This document shows, piece after piece, positions 1 through 11,530 of a stretch of 64,000 nt of DNA. This DNA comes from Euryodendron excelsum (Eukaryota; Streptophyta; Magnoliopsida; Ericales; Pentaphylacaceae), in assembly GCA_033060915.1 (NCBI GenBank), contig CM065379.1:38879318-38943317 (forward strand), written 5' to 3'. Every line of letters begins with the position of its first letter. Within the stretch, counting starts at the first letter, position 1. A program made the translations under genes and the position numbers. The notes under the pieces were generated by a model that ran no database searches, was not told where the DNA came from, and saw only the letters and a program-made list of their open reading frames with translations.

Positions 1-766
1 TCGACTCTAGAACCCCGATAGTGCAGAGTCGATTTCCTAAAAAAACACACTGTTATCTTCAATGCTTCTTAAGACTTTTACTACTAATTCTATTGCTTCA
101 TGTAAAGGATCATCATGATTATTTTGCTTTAAGATGAAATTTTTTCATGGAGTTGTAGTTTTAGTATGGAAACTAGTGCATTTGTTTCAATCACCAAAAG
201 CTATGATACTTAATGCCAAAATGTGCAAACTAAGACTTATGGTTTTTTTAGCCAAAATACAGATATCAACTATATATTTTAGATCAATACAAACTCATGC
301 ACTAGAAAACTTATCCAAAATTCTCTCTTTATCTTTCTTCTCGCCTCTATCTCTGTTGCTTGATAACTCAAACCATTGGTTAGTTGTTGCGATTAAAGAA
401 AGGAAGATATGTCCCATTAATCATCTTCTTATTTCATACAAAATTCCAGAGTTGGTATTCTGGTGACATTCTTTTTGTTTTACTCCAAGTAAAAAAAAGT
501 AGACAAAAAGCTTGGATTAGGTGGAAGAGAGAGAATTCTCTAGGAAATGATCTCAATTTCTTAAGGAGTTTCAATGATGATAAGTTTTTCTATAAGATGA
601 TTCCATGTTACTTTCTATAATATAGCTTTCTTTATCTGCTGTAGTTAGAAGACAGAAACAAATTGAAGGTCAGTGGTAGTTAATTTGCAAACTGAATTTA
701 ATTGAACAAGATATAACAAAAGAACATATCTTGAAATTTGATTATGCACATTGACATCCATGAATG

Positions 767-768
<2 letters not shown>
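1..768. other. Intergenic, nothing recognised
   Basis: No domain, RNA gene or terminal repeat is visible. Short open frames here are AT-rich and lack recognisable motifs. The first 35 bases contain a small inverted pair around TCGACTCT/AGAGTCGA that loosely resembles a stretch of the Ty3 LTRs further right, but too little is present to assign it. Confidence 0.5.

Positions 769-835
<67 letters not shown>
769..835. repeat. (GA)n microsatellite
   Basis: About 33 uninterrupted GA dinucleotides. The Ser-Leu and Arg-Glu open frames crossing it on both strands are artefacts of the repeat, not genes. Confidence 0.97.
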
Positions 836-837
<2 letters not shown>

Positions 838-1111
838 GTCCAAGCACACTTGAGGTGACAATGGTCCAGCAAAGTAAATACTTTGCTTCCTTGTCTCAGG
901 ATTTTGATGGGACAAACCTTGTTGGACTTCCATCCATGTTGGCTGCTTCTGCTTAAATCCTGAAGAAATAAGCAAAGGTGAATGATTTAAAGCCAAGTGA
1001 AAGCTGAAATATGTGTATGTGCTTTCAAAGAAAATCATTGTGAAGCAAACTTTCTCGTCCTGATGTGCTTGGGATACTCTTTAGCAGGAATCTCTATCAT
1101 AGAATGAGCCC

Positions 1112-1116
<5 letters not shown>

Positions 1117-1146
<30 letters not shown>
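1117..1146. repeat. (CT)n microsatellite
   Basis: About 15 CT dinucleotides, opposite in phase to the longer GA tract 300 bases to the left. Confidence 0.95.
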
Positions 1147-1150
<4 letters not shown>

Positions 1151-2669
1151 GTTAAAAACCCAATAGGCCCAGCTGGGAAATCAAACATTCTCTTGATTAT
1201 ATGACACCAAAACCTCACATGGTCTTGGTTCCTTGGAGATAGATTGCTAGATTTTATAGGAAAGTCTTATTGATTAAAAAAAAACTCTTAGAAAAACCAC
1301 TAAGATTCTTGTTTTCCTATTTTTCTTTATAATTTACTTGCACTATATATGACACGTGCCTACGTTTAACACTCCTTAACAAAATTGCTAATCAATTCAA
1401 CTGTTTTGATAGTTTTGGACAATTTTTTGTGATGATAGTAGTAATTTTGGCCAAGAGAACAATACATGTGACTACCCAAAACAACTAACTATAATAGGAA
1501 AACAACGAACTGCAACAGAGAATCCCCCGACATGGTCGAAACCTACTCACCCTCTCTCCTTCGTCACGAAACTTCACCACATCCCCTAAACCACAGAGCT
1601 CTCCCTCTCACTCTACAACTCTGTGGCAGATACCTCCCTATTACAAGTAGCATAAGCTATGAAGTCAAAGCAGTTAAAACAAACTCAACAAAAATCCCTG
1701 ATTGCACCACTATCCATAGAAATCCAACCTGATTTCTATACAAATTCTACACCTTGATACTTTAGAAACCAACTTAATTTCAACTGCTTCATCCTTGCAA
1801 ACCCCAAAATCTTTCATCTACCACAATAAATCCTACCCCTACTAGTTTTTTGCAAACCTAACCCACCATAACACCAATTGTAGGCAGCTTGATTCCAAGT
1901 TTCTAAAAGCTATCCTACATGACCAAGGTTAATTTGAATAATTGATCTACAGTACATAAAGACATTGTTCTAAAGGTCTAAATTGACAAATGTTGTTTGC
2001 CAATCAAAAAAAAAAAAAAAAAAAGAGATCCACGCCCTAACGCCTAATAGTTGACAAAACGCATTGCACCTACAATGAGATTTTTTCCTTATTTATTTTG
2101 AATTTTTGGTGCACCTTGTTGGGCTTGAACCATTAAACTCAAAGACCCACAACTTCAAGTTCATGATACTCATGCTCAAGTTGAAATAAAAACTTCTGAC
2201 AACTAATATAGCTTCAAACAAAAATTGTCTAAACTCGGCTTCAAACTCCCAACTTTATTAAAAAAAGTGGTGATTTTGACAAGTAGAATTAGTCACCTAT
2301 GAAAATGAATTGGTAAAAATGAAAGCAAAACCTGCAAATCAAAGGATTGACAATGAACCTACAAATTTGGCACAAATTGATGAGGGAGTAGAAGCAAAAA
2401 CTGCAAATCAAGGGATTGACAATGAACCGAAGAGAAAAATTCAGAGAAAAAAGAGAAACATGGATAATTTGAAAATGTAATGTACTTTTTACATAAATGT
2501 CATAAAAATAAAGAAATAAATATCAATAAATTCTTTCATGATATGATTTGGTATATAATGAATTTATTAGACAACATAGATTCAAACACACCAAATTCTT
2601 AAATAAAAATTTAGAAAAGATAAAATCTAAGAAACCCCATATACTTAACCAAATTCTTAAATAAAAATT
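1147..2669. other. Intergenic, nothing recognised
   Basis: AT-rich, non-coding. It contains an A homopolymer near 2,006-2,023. A 27-bp imperfect direct repeat starting TGCAAATCAA occurs at about 2,333 and 2,402. No gene is supported. Confidence 0.5.
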
Positions 2670-2705
2670 GGCAGGCACATGTCTTAACCACTCGGCCAAA
2701 GCCAC
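2670..2705 (-). pseudogene. 5' half of a tRNA-Ser(GCU)-like sequence
   Basis: The minus strand reads GTGGCTTTGGCCGAG, then TGGTTAAG and TGTGCCTGC. This matches the acceptor 5' strand, D arm and anticodon 5' arm of plant tRNA-Ser(GCU), with box A intact. It stops before the anticodon and continues into AT-rich DNA, so no functional tRNA can form. It could be a truncated tRNA copy or the head of a tRNA-derived SINE. The identification comes from memory of the tRNA family, not a search. Confidence 0.55.
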
Positions 2706-3279
2706 TGTTGATGCTCAAGTTTATAGCCAATGTTAATGTTATTTGGCTTTTCTCCGTTTAGAAGTAACAATAATATTATTTGGCTTTTCTTCTTCTATTA
2801 AATAAATATGTAATTAAAAAGAACACAATTGAGCCTTGTGCATGAGTGTCAAGTCTCCTGATCATCCATTAAGAGTTCACCCCTTCCTAGACTTCAGTCT
2901 TTCATGTAATTAAAAATTTATTCTAATCTTATTCATAAGTTGTGACCTTGACTAAGCCTTGGAAAAACAGGTAGTAAGGAGAGCATTTGTGATTTACCTT
3001 ATATGTGGAAATCAAAACTAGGTCGATCTTTACCAGAGTAGAGAATAAAATTTCATCTCTTTAACAAATTCAGTAGTAACGGCTTGATTGTTCTGATAAA
3101 GAGAACGATCTATGATTAGCTTTTCGAGATATTTTCAATTTCAATAATAATAAGAAACTATTCACACTTCGTTGAGGAGAAATAAGAAACGTCAATATTT
3201 AGATATCTTGTCAACAACCAATTTTGTTCTAATGGGTTCAGCCAAAGATTTAAATATTGATAGCTAATAACAGTAATAT

Positions 3280-4310
3280 GAGGGCCCAATCCACTCCTGA
3301 GGTATGAGGCCTAAGTATCAAGGTTGCACATTTACAAAATAGTAAGTATCTTTAAAACAGAGGCCTAAAAGATTCAATTCAAAGTGAATGAGGTTAAAAA
3401 AAATCTATTGTATAGCATTACTTCTATCATAATGTTCTAAGTTTTGGTTGAGTGGAGTCGCTCGGGTTGCATCTTGTATTGTGTTTCTCCCTTCAGTTCA
3501 TTTATTAACTAGTATAAGTCTCCGATAGTATTTAAGGCTTTAATCATAAGCGACATAGATATACGTCTTGGTCACCATTATTGACGTAGATATCAGTCTT
3601 GGTCTACACACAATATTGCAAATCTGCTGGGCAACTTTAAATGATTTATCTTGATGGTTTGGTGGAGTTTTAAATACTCATCCATTTTTCAAGTACTAGC
3701 CAGTGATGTGAAAAATAACCAGTTTTGTTGTTAATTACGTTAAGCTAAGAAATTTATATAATTAGCAATGCATAATAATATGGATTGCAATTTAAAATTT
3801 GTAATCCAGAAGGGATTCGCGGGTGGTTTTAATTTGTAATTTTGTGGAAAAAGCGTAGTTCGTACAGAACATTTCAACTCGGATTTTATTTTAATACCTC
3901 AGTTGTCCATGCATAAGACATGGGACCGATATTTTAGTGTGATTGTGTATTCAAGGCTTCAATAAATGGATAGCGTGTGAAGAACGAATTAGTATAATCA
4001 TGCAAAGCCTCAGGTTAATATTGATTCAGTAATTTGAACCTTTTATTGTCTTCCCCTAACCAGAGGATTCTTATTCAGGCAACAGGAAATAAATATTAGG
4101 TCCTTTGGCCCAATAGTTATGACAAGGGTTCGATTTGTGCAGTGAGAACGTGATGCTTAAGACACATAATATCTACTTCTTCTGCCATTTTAACTCAGGA
4201 GAATTTAGACTACTAATTAACTTACTAACTCCCCCACTCCTACTAGCTATACCTGTAATTAATCCCTCCTTAAAACGAAACAAGAAATAAAGACGTCTAC
4301 AGGCACTAAT
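3280..4310. repeat. Diverged paralogous block (left copy)
   Basis: Non-coding sequence related to the right side of the window. Bases 3,540-3,760 (YCATAAGCGACRTAGAT, GGTCTACACACAATATTGCAAATCTG, then ACTAGCCAGTGATGTGA) recur at 51,795-51,915 and 60,085-60,330. Bases 3,410-3,500 resemble 57,640-57,740. Bases 3,950-4,020 recur at 60,540-60,830, where a SINE is inserted. This is the left part of an ancient duplicated unit. Confidence 0.75.
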
Positions 4311-5057
4311 GAAGCAGTAGAAAGCATTAAGAAACAATTAATTTGTCTTTCTTTTTCTTCATATTTTGTTGATGCTAGATGGAAGCTACTTTTACTTTTC
4401 ATGTAAAAATTTAATTATATCATGCTTGAACTTTAAAATATGTGCAAAATAAAATTTAAAATATAATAATTATATCAATAAGAAAATATTTTTGTTTCAA
4501 GTTTTAGTGCGTCCAATACAAAATTCTGATTCCACCCTTATCAAGTACCCTCCGATGTGTACCACTGGATATGATTTAATATATTTATATTTTTGTTGGA
4601 TAAAAAGAAAGTGATAGCGAATAGATTGATGTCCTATGGCCATCATTTTTTGATGTCCTCAGTTGTCCCTATCAAGCACTCTTTCTTATTTCATATACTC
4701 ATTTATGTGATATTAATTTTCTTGTTTGTGAATATTTTGCCCATGCTTCCATTATCTAAAAGCTTCATTGTTAAATTCACAAGATTTCTCTTTTTGATGC
4801 AAATTATAAAATAATTTTTGGGCATATCATTATGCTAGGATAATTTTGTGCTCGTCAGGTCACTGATCAACTTAATAGAACTACTTAGCATGTCTAGCAG
4901 GGGATCCTTATAATACCTTATAAAGATACTTCCTATTCTTCTTAATTTCTTTTTTTCCCAACATTAATAATTATTTAAATCTTGATTGTTCCATATATTC
5001 ATGGATTATTTTGTGCTTGTGGACATTAACACATGACAACTTCAATCAAACGGGAAA
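4310..5057. repeat. Block alpha, copy 1
   Basis: Matches 51,050-51,790 and 53,640-54,925 along its length. Landmarks are ATATTTTGTTGATGCTAGAT, TTTTGTTGGATAAAAA, GTTGATGTCCTATGG-like and TTCATGGATTATTTTGTG. The open frame at 4,593-4,814 has a counterpart at 54,502-54,720, but the reading frames differ and no domain is seen, so it is treated as non-coding. The block ends near AACTTCAATCAAAC; its right half (block beta) has been displaced to 13.84 kb by LTR insertions. Confidence 0.85.
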
Positions 5058-5441
5058 AAAATTAAGTGCTACATGTGTCTGGCCTTTGTTGTTGGTTATG
5101 TGTATATTGCAGTAAATTGGACCCTCTCCTTACTAAACTGCCGCCCTCCTTGCAAGTGACGAAATCCGAATGGTCAGTCTTTTGTCTTGTACTGAAAAGC
5201 TGTTTCAACTAAACCATCAGACACGAATTACTCATCCAATACCCTGTAATAACCTTTTTGTGATTTAAATTTTTGTCAATTTTATTGTAGACTAATCCAT
5301 GATCCCCCCATGGTCGTTATGCATGTGGAGTGTCAATCTTTTAATATTTATTACAAAAAGAAAAATTTATAATTAATTAGTATGGACTATATGCATAGAT
5401 AACCTAACGTCAATATTAATGTATATTTCATTCGCTGTAAT
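5058..5441. other. Spacer before solo LTR D
   Basis: Host sequence without a counterpart in the other block copies and without coding signals. Its last five bases, GTAAT, are the left target-site duplication of solo LTR D. Confidence 0.5.
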
Positions 5442-6259
5442 TGACTCGCCTCTAAATGTGTCTTATAATTGGAGTTAGTTACTCCACAATAGTACGGGGG
5501 TCGCGATGAAGTATAAACCGGTAATCCGGTATCGTTTTCTTCCAAGGGACTTAGTCTAATATAGACTCTGGACATTCAACTCGTACTAACCTAACTCGGA
5601 TCGAATTCAAATTGTACGAATCGAATCTAAAATAAAAAGAAAAATAAAAAGACCGAATATCTTTTGGGTTTTGATAGTTGTTTTGAATTACTAACCTATT
5701 GCAATGAAATTAAAAATAATTAACACTATACATTTAAATTAAGGAAATGCTTGGATATAATTGCTTCAATCCACCAATTTACAACAAGAATTTCAGTAGA
5801 GGATTTTATAACTCAAATCAAGAATCACACCCTGGATTCTTGATTCGGAATATTTTGACCATAAAACCTTGAGTTTATGTTTAGTTGAGTGTAGGGATGA
5901 AACCAATGAGTAGAGCCATAGAAGCAAACCTTAAAAATGTGCAATATCTATACTAATTAGTGAATTATGCATAAATATTACCAAGAATGGTTATGAATCT
6001 AAGTTTTCAAATAAATCCAACACTCAATCAAATAGAACTATAGAAATCTAGAAATAAATCTTTGAAGTTCATAAACCTCCATTGAAATCCTTGAAGATCC
6101 TTGGTGGGTCTTCACAATCACATCCAACATATATTTACCTACTTAAATCCATGAGATAAAATAGAAATGTAAAGAGAAAACATGAACAATTAAATCTAAA
6201 TTTTACTTGAATAATAAAACTGTTTGGTTGCTAAGAAAATACAAGAAAGTGCAAGAAAG

Positions 6260-8014
6260 TGATTACACCTTAAAAGTGTAATCATAGACCCTTAATTCAC
6301 ACCTTGTTAGATTTATATTAGTGTTAATTTTCTTATTTAAGTTAGATATTTGTTTGATTGTGTTTTTTGTGTGCTTTGTAGGTTATAGGAGTTAATAAAG
6401 GCAAATAGACGCAAAGAATGATCAAAGCGGGTTCAAACCAAGCAAACCAATGAAGAGAAGCCCAACCTGTCTTGGTATTTTAGCTATAAATTTTCACTCG
6501 AATGTTTGATTGAGCTGATTTTTATGTCATTGGAAAGAAGACTTCAAGAGCTACGACTTTGCCTCTAATGTGCATCAGTTGATTCATGCTCTAAAGTGGT
6601 CAAATAAAGCTTTAAATTTTTCTAGGTCGAATACTGATGAATAGTACCCGTCCAAACGGTGCTGCTCATAGGACGGTTATTGTTCACCCATCCGAATAGT
6701 GCGTTCGGATGGTGAATAGTGCGTCTGGACGATTACTGTTCACCGTCTGAACGAACTTCAAACGCGCGTCAGATTCACCGTTTGATGACTGTTCGGACGG
6801 TTACTGTTCATCCAGAATACATTTTTTGCGTCCGAAGCTGCGTTTTTAGGATTTTTTGTAGAATTTTTGAGTAGTTAGGGTTAGTTAGAGATAGAGGGGT
6901 GGTAGGAGAAGCTCCTAACAGGTTGGTTCTTCTATTTTTCTTCATTTTTAACTTAGATTTGGCTTTGTAATGGTAGTATAAGTGTAAAACCTATAGTTTT
7001 TTTCTATTGTATCGTATTATCTTTCACTTTCTTGTACTTTCTTGCATTTTCTTTGTAGCCAAATAGCTTTAATATTCAAGTAAATTTTAGATTTAAGTCT
7101 CTACATGCTTTATTTACATTTTTAAATGTTTTTATGATGTATTCAAGTAGCTAGGAATTTGTATTGGGTTTAAATATGAAAATCACCTAAGAAATTTAAG
7201 GGTTTCAATGGAGGTATCTCATGTATTAATTGCTATATTTTCCTAGATTTTGAATTCCTAGTTATTCGATATGGATGGTTTAGAAAACCTAGATTATTGA
7301 CTAAGTTTGGAGATTTTCATCACCCAAATCGATGGTATTAATTTAGGAGTTTTTACTAGAAAAGATCTCCACAATTGTTAGGAATTAATTCTCATCAATT
7401 GATTGTAAGATAACTTAGAAAACCTAGGTTATTGACTATGTTTGGCTAATCAATGCAACAACCACAAATTTGGTATTGACTAAGTTAAATCGATGGTATT
7501 AACCTTTTATACTCCATTGAACATGTATCTAATTTCAATTGCTTGAGAATAATTAGTTTTTAAAAGTTAAATCTTCCGAATCAAACACTCCTTAATGTTG
7601 TGTTTGATTTGAGTTATAAATCCCATTGGAAGCCTTGGATGAAATTGAGTGATTAATTGAGCCCAATTCCCTTTTAATTGCTTTAATTCTATTTTCATCT
7701 TACTTTACTTTAATTGCTAGTGTTAATTATTTTTATTTTGATTGCAATAGGTTAGTAATTCAAAACAACCATTAAAACTCAAAAGATTTTAGGTTCTTTT
7801 ATTTTTCATTTTTTTTTAGATCCAATTCCCTACATAATTGCAATTCCATCCTAGGTTAGGTTAGTGTGAGTTGAGTGCTAGAGCCTATATTTGGCTAGGT
7901 CCTTTGGGAGAGAACGATACCATATTATTACCGGTTTATATACTTTATCGCACCCACATACTCTTGCGGGGTACTAACTCCATTTGTAGGAATATTGCAT
8001 TTGGGGGCGAGTCA
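6260..8014 (+). repeat. Element A 5' LTR
   Basis: Starts TGATTACACCTTAAAAGTG and ends GGGGGCGAGTCA. Over 6,640-6,800 it carries a cluster of CCGTCCGAACGG-like palindromes and CG-rich hexamers in otherwise AT-rich DNA. It pairs with the LTR at 11,531-13,281 along its whole length, with scattered substitutions and small indels. Confidence 0.92.
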
Positions 8015-8019
8015 AGTTT

Positions 8020-8037
8020 TGGCACCGTTGCTGGGGA
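8020..8037 (+). other. Primer-binding site of element A (tRNA-Asp type)
   Basis: TGGCACCGTTGCTGGGGA lies five bases after the LTR end. The expected complement of the plant tRNA-Asp 3' end is TGGCGCCGTTGCCGGGGA, so two C-to-T or G-to-A changes are present. Element B has a nearly perfect version in the same place. Confidence 0.85.
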
Positions 8038-8539
8038 CCAAAGGCACAAGGTGAGCACTACCGAGCTTTGGATTAAAGAGCAATTGGTGGATTGGATCTT
8101 CATCCATCTACCATGACGGAGGAATATTTGGCTTAAGCCATCGGTAACTTCGTTCCAATTTGTGTGTAAATACCATGTTAGATTTTCATTCTTTCTTTAT
8201 CTCTTTATTTTAGACTTGTTTTGTTTATTTTGTATATAATTTGTTTTATTTTAATAATTTGATTGGTGGATTGCTAAAGGAGAATTAGGGATTGTGTATA
8301 TTGCAAATTGGTGGTATATAACTTGTGGAGATTGGAGGTTTGGTTGGATTGAACTTGATTAAATTGGCAAAATTTTTATATGGAGATTGGAGGTTTGGAT
8401 GGAACACTATTGAGCATTATTGTGTATGATGTGTTGAGGTGCAGTGCGCTACATTTGTTTGTGCATTGCATCCAATTTTCATTGTGCACTCCATTATGTT
8501 TGGTGGTAGATTTTCACACCTTCCATCATCCAATATGTC

Positions 8540-9631
8540 TCTTAGGGAACACCTTAGAGCTAGTGGCCAAAGGGAGTCTCCATGACCACCTCCCACTCTT
8601 GGGGGGTATGACCAATTTAACCTTGGTAGGGAATATGAGAGCACATATTCATATCATTATTTTGAGCCTCACCCTTCCCAAGAGCCCATGCACCACCTCC
8701 ACCCTACCAAAATCCACCTTGTGAATACCCCCAATCCCAATTTTTACCCTATAGGGAATATCACACTCCTCACATTGGCACACAAGCAGAGAACGTAGAG
8801 GATAATCTAGAGGACACACTTCAACAAGCCATAAAATTTCAAAGAAAAGTGAACTCTAGAATAGATGAGAGCCTTAATGAGACAAAGAGTCAATTGCCTA
8901 TTTTAATGCAAACCTTAGTTGTCCAAGAGGAGGACAAGTCCATTGTGTCATCTCCAATCATTCCTACTAACCAAGGGTGTCTAAGTGAACCCGCTCATCC
9001 CATCACTAACCATAGGAATGAGGAAATAATTGATCAAAACACCATTCCCCAAGACTTTGAGTCCAAGGAAGACATTCCTAAGGTAAGTGAGTAAATTATT
9101 GAAAATAAATTTAGAGATGAAGAGCGTGAGAGATGGGAGTCCGAAATTTGGGACTCCAACCAAAAAGAGAGGGGTAGAGATGAGTCTACCCTTAATGATG
9201 ACTTTGGTTTATTTGATGTTGGGAACGTGCATGACAATGAGGATGTTGACGGTTTAGAGGACATTTTTACCATGTCTAGGGATCATGTGGTCCCTATTTT
9301 TACGCCTCTAGCACCTAGTCCTATTTTACCGGAGCCTTTGGAACTCCATGCCCCAACACTTAAACCAAACATCATTCCCATGGCCGACCATTTAAAAGAG
9401 GGGGAGGGTCAAGCACTTCATGGCATGAGCATAATAGGAACCTATGTGCATGATTATTTTTCATTTTCTACATACCATGACCCTTTTTACCCCTATGTGC
9501 TTCAATGTTACATCCTTGAGTTCATCAAAGAAGTGGCCATTGTCTATTCTTATGCTTGCATGAACTCTTTGAAAATCTCTAAGTTGGGGGTGTGGGATGA
9601 TGGCCAATTCCCACTTCATGGCATTGGGTGA
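8540..9631 (+). pseudogene. Conserved ORF of the A family, unknown function (broken copy)
   Basis: Fragments in alternating frames, notably 8,849-9,094 and 9,227-9,631, read the same protein as the minus-strand copy in A' (17,806-18,489 and upstream). Shared landmarks are REHLRA near the N terminus, NEEIIDQNT, LNDDFGLFD, PIFTPLAPSPILPEPLEL, STYHDPFYPYV and KLGVWDDGQF at the C terminus. It is acidic and proline-rich. I see no zinc knuckle, protease or polymerase motif. This copy has a stop after KVSE (TAA, plausibly from CAA) and an early TGA. The family is not one I recognise. It occupies the position of gag but does not resemble the gag of element B. Confidence 0.7.
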
Positions 9632-11514
9632 TTTTCTCACTCTAATTTGGATAGGAGTAGGAGTAGTTGTTTTATTTCTTTGTTTTTCTTAATTTGTTTC
9701 TCATTTTAAGTTGGGGGTGCCGATTGTCTTTTTCCCACCATGTATTCGCACTCTATGTTTTGTTTCGATGCATTGAGGACAATGCATCATTATAAGTTGG
9801 GGGTGGGTAGAGGCTTGTCTCTATTTTTTTTTTGTTTCTTTGTTTTTGTTTCTTTATTTAGCACCCTATAAAAAAAAATCATTTAACTTGTGAAAGTACC
9901 TTTTGAGATTAGAATATAGGAATTTTTACATGTATCTTTACTCAAGATGATATTGATTCACTCCTCATACCCAACATGTTGTAGGGGTTGCTTAATTCAT
10001 GCTTTTGTAGAGGGGATTATATCATTGTACACAATTATGCTTTTTAACATAATTTGTTACTAGTCTAGGCACTTTAACCCTTACATTAGTGGAGATTATT
10101 GACCTTGTGAGCTTTAGAGCAGTTATCGCCTTTTGGAGCATTTACATTTACTCAAGGATAGTTTCTTCACCCTCATTTCATTCAATAGCTTCATTATGCT
10201 AGTATTTGGTTCATGAGTTGAGTTTTGATCTTAGTATTGACACTTATACTTTATGAAATGCTTCGGTTGTACAACTTTAGATTTGATTCTATGCCATCTT
10301 TCTTCTTCATAGCCATAAGTTTCCCGTTACCAAACCGTGCATTTCCCTTAACCCTTGTTGATCTACTTTTATTAGAAAGTGCAAAGCGATTTCAACTCTT
10401 GTATTGCAAAGGGACGCCTAATTGAGAAAAGAGTGTTTTTGCATTGCTAAAGAAAAAAAAAAAGAGAGAGAAGAGATTGATTTGAGGAATTCAATGCAAA
10501 CAAGCATATTGTAATATGAAAAGGAGTTGTTGAATCTAAAGAGGGATGATAAAAGGATGAAAATAAAAGGAGAAGTAAAAGAAAAAAAAAAACGGAAGTA
10601 AGAAAAGAAAAAAAAAAGAAGAAAGTAAGAATTGAGAAAAGAAAAAAAAAAAAAAAAAAAAAGAGAATTAGAGGAAGAATATAGTGAAAGACGAGTTCAA
10701 AAATTGAAAATATTTTAAGAGAAGAGTGAGAAGTGGATTTTGTGTATTAAAAGTTGAAAAGGGAGAGTTATAGTTGTTTTGCATTCATCATGTCATGCTT
10801 TGATCACACATGATATGACCATTTACTCCCTCTCCTTACTCTTGCCTTTCACCTCTTCTACATTGTCCTCTTCACCTCTACAAGGCATAGTTGGTTCAAG
10901 TTGTGCTTCATTGAAGTTTTCCATAGAGTACAAGTTATTTTTTATCAATTTCTTTGAATCAATACTTAACTTTAAACATTCTTTCATGGAGCTATGCTAA
11001 TGTCGATACACTTCTATCTTTTCGATTTTTGTAATTGGTATGCTCACTTGATTTGTCTATTAACATTTACTCCATTGTTGAGCATACCATTGTGAGAACC
11101 ATGTGGGACTGTAATTGTGAGTGTATATCCGGTGAGGATTGAATGAAAACTTTAAAGGGGTGGATTTGCATAAGTGAGTTCAATTGTATTGTTTAGCATG
11201 ATTTTTCACCCACACACATGAACCTCTCTTTTGTATGACTTGTTGCATATTAATGCAAGTGTGGAGTTTGGAGTGGCATCAATGCTAACTTGAGTAGGAT
11301 TTTGCATCCATTCCTTATTCTCATCTTAATTGGCAATTCATATAAGGATGTTTGTGAGTATCATCACTGAAAACCCTCACGAGACACCACTCGTCCACTA
11401 GGGGTAACCTAGGGGTTTAAAGGCTTGGTGCATAAGCTAAATGCATCTATGACTCCTACAGAACTGTAGATTATCCTTTATGTTTTTGATATTTTTTGCT
11501 AGGGACTAGTAAAA
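9632..11514 (+). other. Element A 3' non-coding region
   Basis: About 1.9 kb without coding signals. It holds repeated AAGTTGGGGGT motifs near 9,710 and 9,795 (another lies in the ORF tail near 9,582), the phrase ATTGAGGACAATGCAT, and a purine-rich tract at 10,440-10,700. The order matches the reverse complement of 15,961-17,805 in A'. It partly matches 41,560-45,200 in element B (GAGGACAATGCA; GTGGAGATTATCACCTTGTGAG; a tail ending AAGTTGGGGGG). Confidence 0.75.
10440..10700 (+). repeat. Purine-rich low-complexity tract in element A
   Basis: Nearly pure A/G for about 260 bases (AAAGAAAAAAA, GAGAGAGAAGAG and similar). A pyrimidine-rich counterpart lies in A' (about 16,800-17,000) and a similar purine tract in element B (44,370-44,570). 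It is therefore a shared structural part of these elements rather than a random microsatellite. Confidence 0.8.
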
Positions 11515-11530
11515 TGTAAGTTGGGGGTTG
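11515..11530 (+). other. Polypurine tract of element A
   Basis: AAGTTGGGGGTTG lies immediately before the 3' LTR start TGATTACACC. This is the expected position of the plus-strand primer. The run is interrupted by TT, as in element B. Confidence 0.75.

Noticed and set aside
645..1038. Ser-Leu and Arg-Glu repeat open frames
   Set aside because: They are produced by the GA microsatellite on both strands and have no domain or codon bias outside it.
1532..1732. 66-codon open frame with many prolines
   Set aside because: No homology recognised, no start context or neighbours to support it.
4593..4814. Hydrophobic open frame with a partial counterpart at 54,502-54,720
   Set aside because: The two lie in duplicated non-coding blocks, the frames are not maintained between copies, and copy 2 has no such frame.
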